From the NCBI GenBank assembly GCA_031255075.1, contig JAIRTF010000027.1, positions 1 through 7,395 of the forward strand: a stretch of DNA of 7,395 nt, in the 5' to 3' direction. Of this stretch, positions 5,073 to 7,395 are shown piece by piece (within the stretch, counting starts at the first letter, position 1; each line of letters opens with the position of its first letter). This stretch comes from Bifidobacteriaceae bacterium. GTDB lineage: Bacteria > Actinomycetota > Actinomycetes > Actinomycetales > WQXJ01. The notes under the pieces are model-generated. The model saw only the letters and a program-made list of their open reading frames with translations, did not search any database and was not told the DNA's origin. The translations under genes and the position numbers were made by a program.

Positions 5073-6739
5073 TGGTCTGCTCCCAGCGCGGCCAAGGCTT
5101 CAGGAATGGTCAACGCCGGCACCGGCGCCAAGATCTTGGAGACCTGTGGGGCGTGGGCGGGCACCCGCAGCAGCAGTTCGCCGGCCGGCCCCTCGGTGAC
5201 AACTTCACCTTCGCTCAGCCAAATGATGCGTTCCACGGTGCCGGCCAAGAACTCAACGTCATGGCTGGCTATCAACAGCGCGGCGCCGCCGCCGGCCAGC
5301 TCCACCAAGGCCCGCCGCAGGCGATCCTTGGCTTCATAATCCAGGCCGCGGGTCGGTTCATCCAGGGCGATTACCTGGGTGTTGGCGCTCAATTGAATGG
5401 CCAAGGCCAAGGCCAGCCGCTGCCCTTCCGAGAGGTCACGCGGATGGGCCGCCCGGTCAATGCCCGGCGCCAATCGGTCCAGCCATTGGTCCGCCTGGGG
5501 GCCGCCCAGTTCTTTGGCCACCGAATCAGCCCAGAACAGGTCTGTCGGTTCGGATGGGACCAACACCAGCCCTGGTCTGGGTTTGCCGCGCTGGTCACGG
5601 GTCAATGCCCACAGCAATGAGGTCTTGCCGGCACCGTTGCGGCCCATCAAACCGACCACTTCACCGGCCCGCAGGGTCAGGTCGACGGACTTGACCGCCT
5701 CAACCGGGCCAGGGTGGGTCACGTTGATCCCCTCCACCGCCAACACCACTGGTCCGGTGGCCGATGCCGCCGCCTCGCCCCCCGCAGAGCCGCCACCTTC
5801 GGCCGCCGGGGCGCTGCCGCCAGGGCCGGCTGTTGGAAGGCCCCTCAATACCGCCTGGCTGAGCCCACTGGCGGTGTCTGCTTGAGCTGGGGCCGGCGGC
5901 GCGGCATCGGGCACGGCGGAGGTGTTGGTGGCCAGTGCGAAGCCCTGTTCGCGGATGGCCCGCCGGGCCTCCCGGACTGTCAACGGCACCGGCGTCAACC
6001 CCAGGCGGCGGCCCAGCCGCACCACTGGCGGCGCCACTGGCGAGGTCGCCAACTGGTCGCGGGGCGGGCCAATGGTGGCCGCGCCGCCGGGCTCAAGGCG
6101 AACTATCTGATCGGCAAATTGGATGACGCGTTCCAGGCGGTGTTCAGCCATCAGGACGGTCAAATCCATGTCATGGACCAGGCGGCTGATGGCGGCCATG
6201 GTGTCCTCAGCGGCGGCTGGGTCCAAGGCTGAAGTCGGCTCATCCAAGACCAGCACCTGCGGATGGGCGGCCAGGGCCGCGCCCATTGCTACCCGTTGAG
6301 CCTGCCCGGCGGACAAGGTGGCCGGATCGCGGCGCCGCAGCGCCGCCAAACCCAGCAGGTCAAGCGTTTCCTCCAAACGGGCCCGCATCACCGCCGGGCT
6401 GCAGCCGAGCTGTTCCATCCCGTAGACCAGTTCATCCTCCACCCGGTCAGCCACAAATCCGGCGGCCGGATCTTGGCCGACATAACCCACCAACGGCGCC
6501 AAGCGGCGTGGCGGACTGGTCCGGGTGTCCAAACCACCCACTGTGACCCGTCCGTCCAGGCGGCCACCGGTGAAATGCGGCACCAAGCCGTTGACGGCCT
6601 TCAGCAGCGTTGATTTGCCGGACCCGGTAGGGCCAATCACCAACACCAGTTGGCCGGGCGCAATCCGCAAGTTGATGTCCTTCAGCGCCGGGGAAGTGGC
6701 CCCTTCGTAGCTGAATCTGACCTGATCAAAGACAATCAC
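5069..6739 (-). CDS. ECF transporter ATPase, two fused ABC domains
   Basis: A 556-residue cytoplasmic protein joining both ECF ATPase subunits (A and A') in one chain; it would power uptake through the T and S components. Domain 1 (about 1-240) is complete: Walker A GPTGSGKST (36-44), Q-loop Q89, signature LSAGQ (142-146), Walker B VLVLDEPTSALD (162-173) and switch His200. A Pro/Ala/Gly-rich linker spans about 270-330. Domain 2 has Walker A GRNGAGKTS (366-374), signature LSEGQ (436-440), Walker B VIALDEPTRGLD (456-467) and switch His493. Domain 2 has Ser396 where the Q-loop Gln is expected, and only about 70 residues separate Walker A from the signature, against about 106 in domain 1. GTG 6739 is chosen: it overlaps the T-component stop as GTGA, has AAGGTGG 7 nt upstream and directly precedes the domain. 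The open frame further upstream is antisense-like noise inside the T gene. Confidence 0.9.
   Translation of the reverse strand: MIVFDQVRFSYEGATSPALKDINLRIAPGQLVLVIGPTGSGKSTLLKAVNGLVPHFTGGRLDGRVTVGGLDTRTSPPRRLAPLVGYVGQDPAAGFVADRVEDELVYGMEQLGCSPAVMRARLEETLDLLGLAALRRRDPATLSAGQAQRVAMGAALAAHPQVLVLDEPTSALDPAAAEDTMAAISRLVHDMDLTVLMAEHRLERVIQFADQIVRLEPGGAATIGPPRDQLATSPVAPPVVRLGRRLGLTPVPLTVREARRAIREQGFALATNTSAVPDAAPPAPAQADTASGLSQAVLRGLPTAGPGGSAPAAEGGGSAGGEAAASATGPVVLAVEGINVTHPGPVEAVKSVDLTLRAGEVVGLMGRNGAGKTSLLWALTRDQRGKPRPGLVLVPSEPTDLFWADSVAKELGGPQADQWLDRLAPGIDRAAHPRDLSEGQRLALALAIQLSANTQVIALDEPTRGLDYEAKDRLRRALVELAGGGAALLIASHDVEFLAGTVERIIWLSEGEVVTEGPAGELLLRVPAHAPQVSKILAPVPALTIPEALAALGADQ
5895..5914 (+). 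repeat. 20-nt exact inverted match to 140-159
   Basis: This 20-nt block in the ATPase linker coding region is identical to the reverse complement of positions 140-159 near the left edge. A related 14-nt match occurs around 5755-5770, also in the linker, and a 16/17 match to the left copy occurs at 2025-2041. The linker is Ala/Pro-rich and G+C-rich, so chance similarity is possible. Confidence 0.3.
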
Positions 6740-7395
6740 TGGGTCACCACCTTGGGAGCGTGGCCGCCAAAGGCCGGCAACATTGCCACCGCCAGGCCAA
6801 GCGCCGCAGACCACGGCAACGCCGGCCACACCAGCGCGCCCGGGTGGAGGCTGGCCATTCCGGCCAAAGGCCCGGCCGCCGCCATGCCAACGGCGGCGGC
6901 TGCCGCACAACCGATCACCGCCCAGTCTGACGGCCCTAGCCGCTCCCGCCGCAGCCGGGTGACGGCCGTGTCGCGGCCCAACCAACGGCCCAATGCCAGC
7001 CCTCCGGCCAAGGCCGCCGCCACCATGACCCAGCCTGGGCCCGGGCGGCCGGTGGTGAGACTCAGAGCCCCAGCCGCAGCCACCAACAGCACTACACAGG
7101 CCAGGGCCGCCCGCCAAGCGGATACCGCCGGGCTGGTTGGTTTGGCTGTAGCGCCATAGCCGCGCGATTCGAGTGACGCCGCCAATGACATAGACCGGTC
7201 CAAGGCGTCTGCCAGCACCGGGAAGATCACCCGCAGCACCGAGTGCCGTTGCGGCCCGCGCAATTCGGCTGCTCGCCGCACCCGCCGCACCCCCAGCGCC
7301 AAGGCTGGGAAAACTGTCAAAGCCACCACCACCGCCGTGCCCACTTGGCGCAACGCCCCTGGTAGAGCGGCCAGCGTCCGTTTAGGGCTGGCCAG
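6736..7395 (-). CDS. ECF transporter transmembrane (T) component, partial
   Basis: The C-terminal 219 residues of an EcfT-type coupling protein; the frame is open through the right edge, so the start and the N-terminal membrane segments are missing. EcfT sits in the membrane and links ATP hydrolysis to movement of the S component. Both short Arg-Gly coupling motifs are visible: RAAELRG (residues 41-47 of the visible part) and SLESRGYG (74-81). These normally contact the grooves of the two ATPase domains. Several hydrophobic segments follow, rich in Ala, Val, Leu and Gly, including about 95-112, 124-140 and later ones near 160-210. The stop overlaps the ATPase GTG by 4 nt. The gene is the first seen in the T-A-S operon, and the promoter lies beyond the window. 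Confidence 0.85.
   Translation of the reverse strand: MASPKRTLAALPGALRQVGTAVVVALTVFPALALGVRRVRRAAELRGPQRHSVLRVIFPVLADALDRSMSLAASLESRGYGATAKPTSPAVSAWRAALACVVLLVAAAGALSLTTGRPGPGWVMVAAALAGGLALGRWLGRDTAVTRLRRERLGPSDWAVIGCAAAAAVGMAAAGPLAGMASLHPGALVWPALPWSAALGLAVAMLPAFGGHAPKVVTQ

Noticed and set aside
6740..7117. Open frame continuing the ATPase upstream of GTG 6739
   Set aside because: It lies wholly inside the T-component gene in another frame, has low-complexity Gly/Arg-rich translation and no family similarity. The GTG 6739 start has a ribosome-binding site and a GTGA overlap.

Overview
The window is G+C-rich DNA of actinobacterial (Actinomycetota) character. The coding regions I counted by hand are about 63-77% G+C. 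GTG starts are common, three genes have a -10 box only 6-8 nt before the start codon (leaderless style), and the families present are typical of this phylum: a mycobacterial-type RelBE pair, a membrane-anchored LytR_C protein, and an ECF transporter with a fused double ATPase. I cannot assign a genus.

Layout. Positions 1-275 hold no gene I can support. A minus-strand relB-relE toxin-antitoxin pair lies at 276-817, then a minus-strand PLP-dependent threonine aldolase at 920-1969. A divergent intergenic region (1970-2160) carries two facing leaderless-type promoters. Rightward from it run a small protein with a ParB-like DGxHR motif (2161-2496) and an overlapping LytR_C-domain membrane protein (2483-3115). 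A plus-strand Cys-rich putative lipoprotein follows (3200-4033). From 4137 to the right edge lies a minus-strand ECF vitamin/cofactor-type transporter operon. In transcription order it is the T component (cut by the window edge), a fused ATPase and the S component, each overlapping the next by 4 nt.

The main unusual signal is a 43-nt direct repeat (42/43 identical) at 3076-3118 and 4101-4143 that brackets the lipoprotein gene. The repeat is the last 12 codons plus stop of the LytR_C gene, running to the edge of the ECF S-component gene. Removing one repeat copy and the intervening DNA would put the LytR_C and S-component genes end to end, with stop codons overlapping in a shared CTAG. The lipoprotein segment is lower in G+C (about 50-58% in the stretches counted). 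The simplest reading is that a roughly 1-kb segment was inserted at the 3' end of the LytR_C gene and rebuilt that end. No integrase or transposase is visible.

Functionally, the window mixes housekeeping genes (aldolase, envelope protein, nutrient uptake) with two accessory elements, the RelBE module and the inserted lipoprotein. I see no CRISPR array, rRNA, tRNA or complete insertion sequence.
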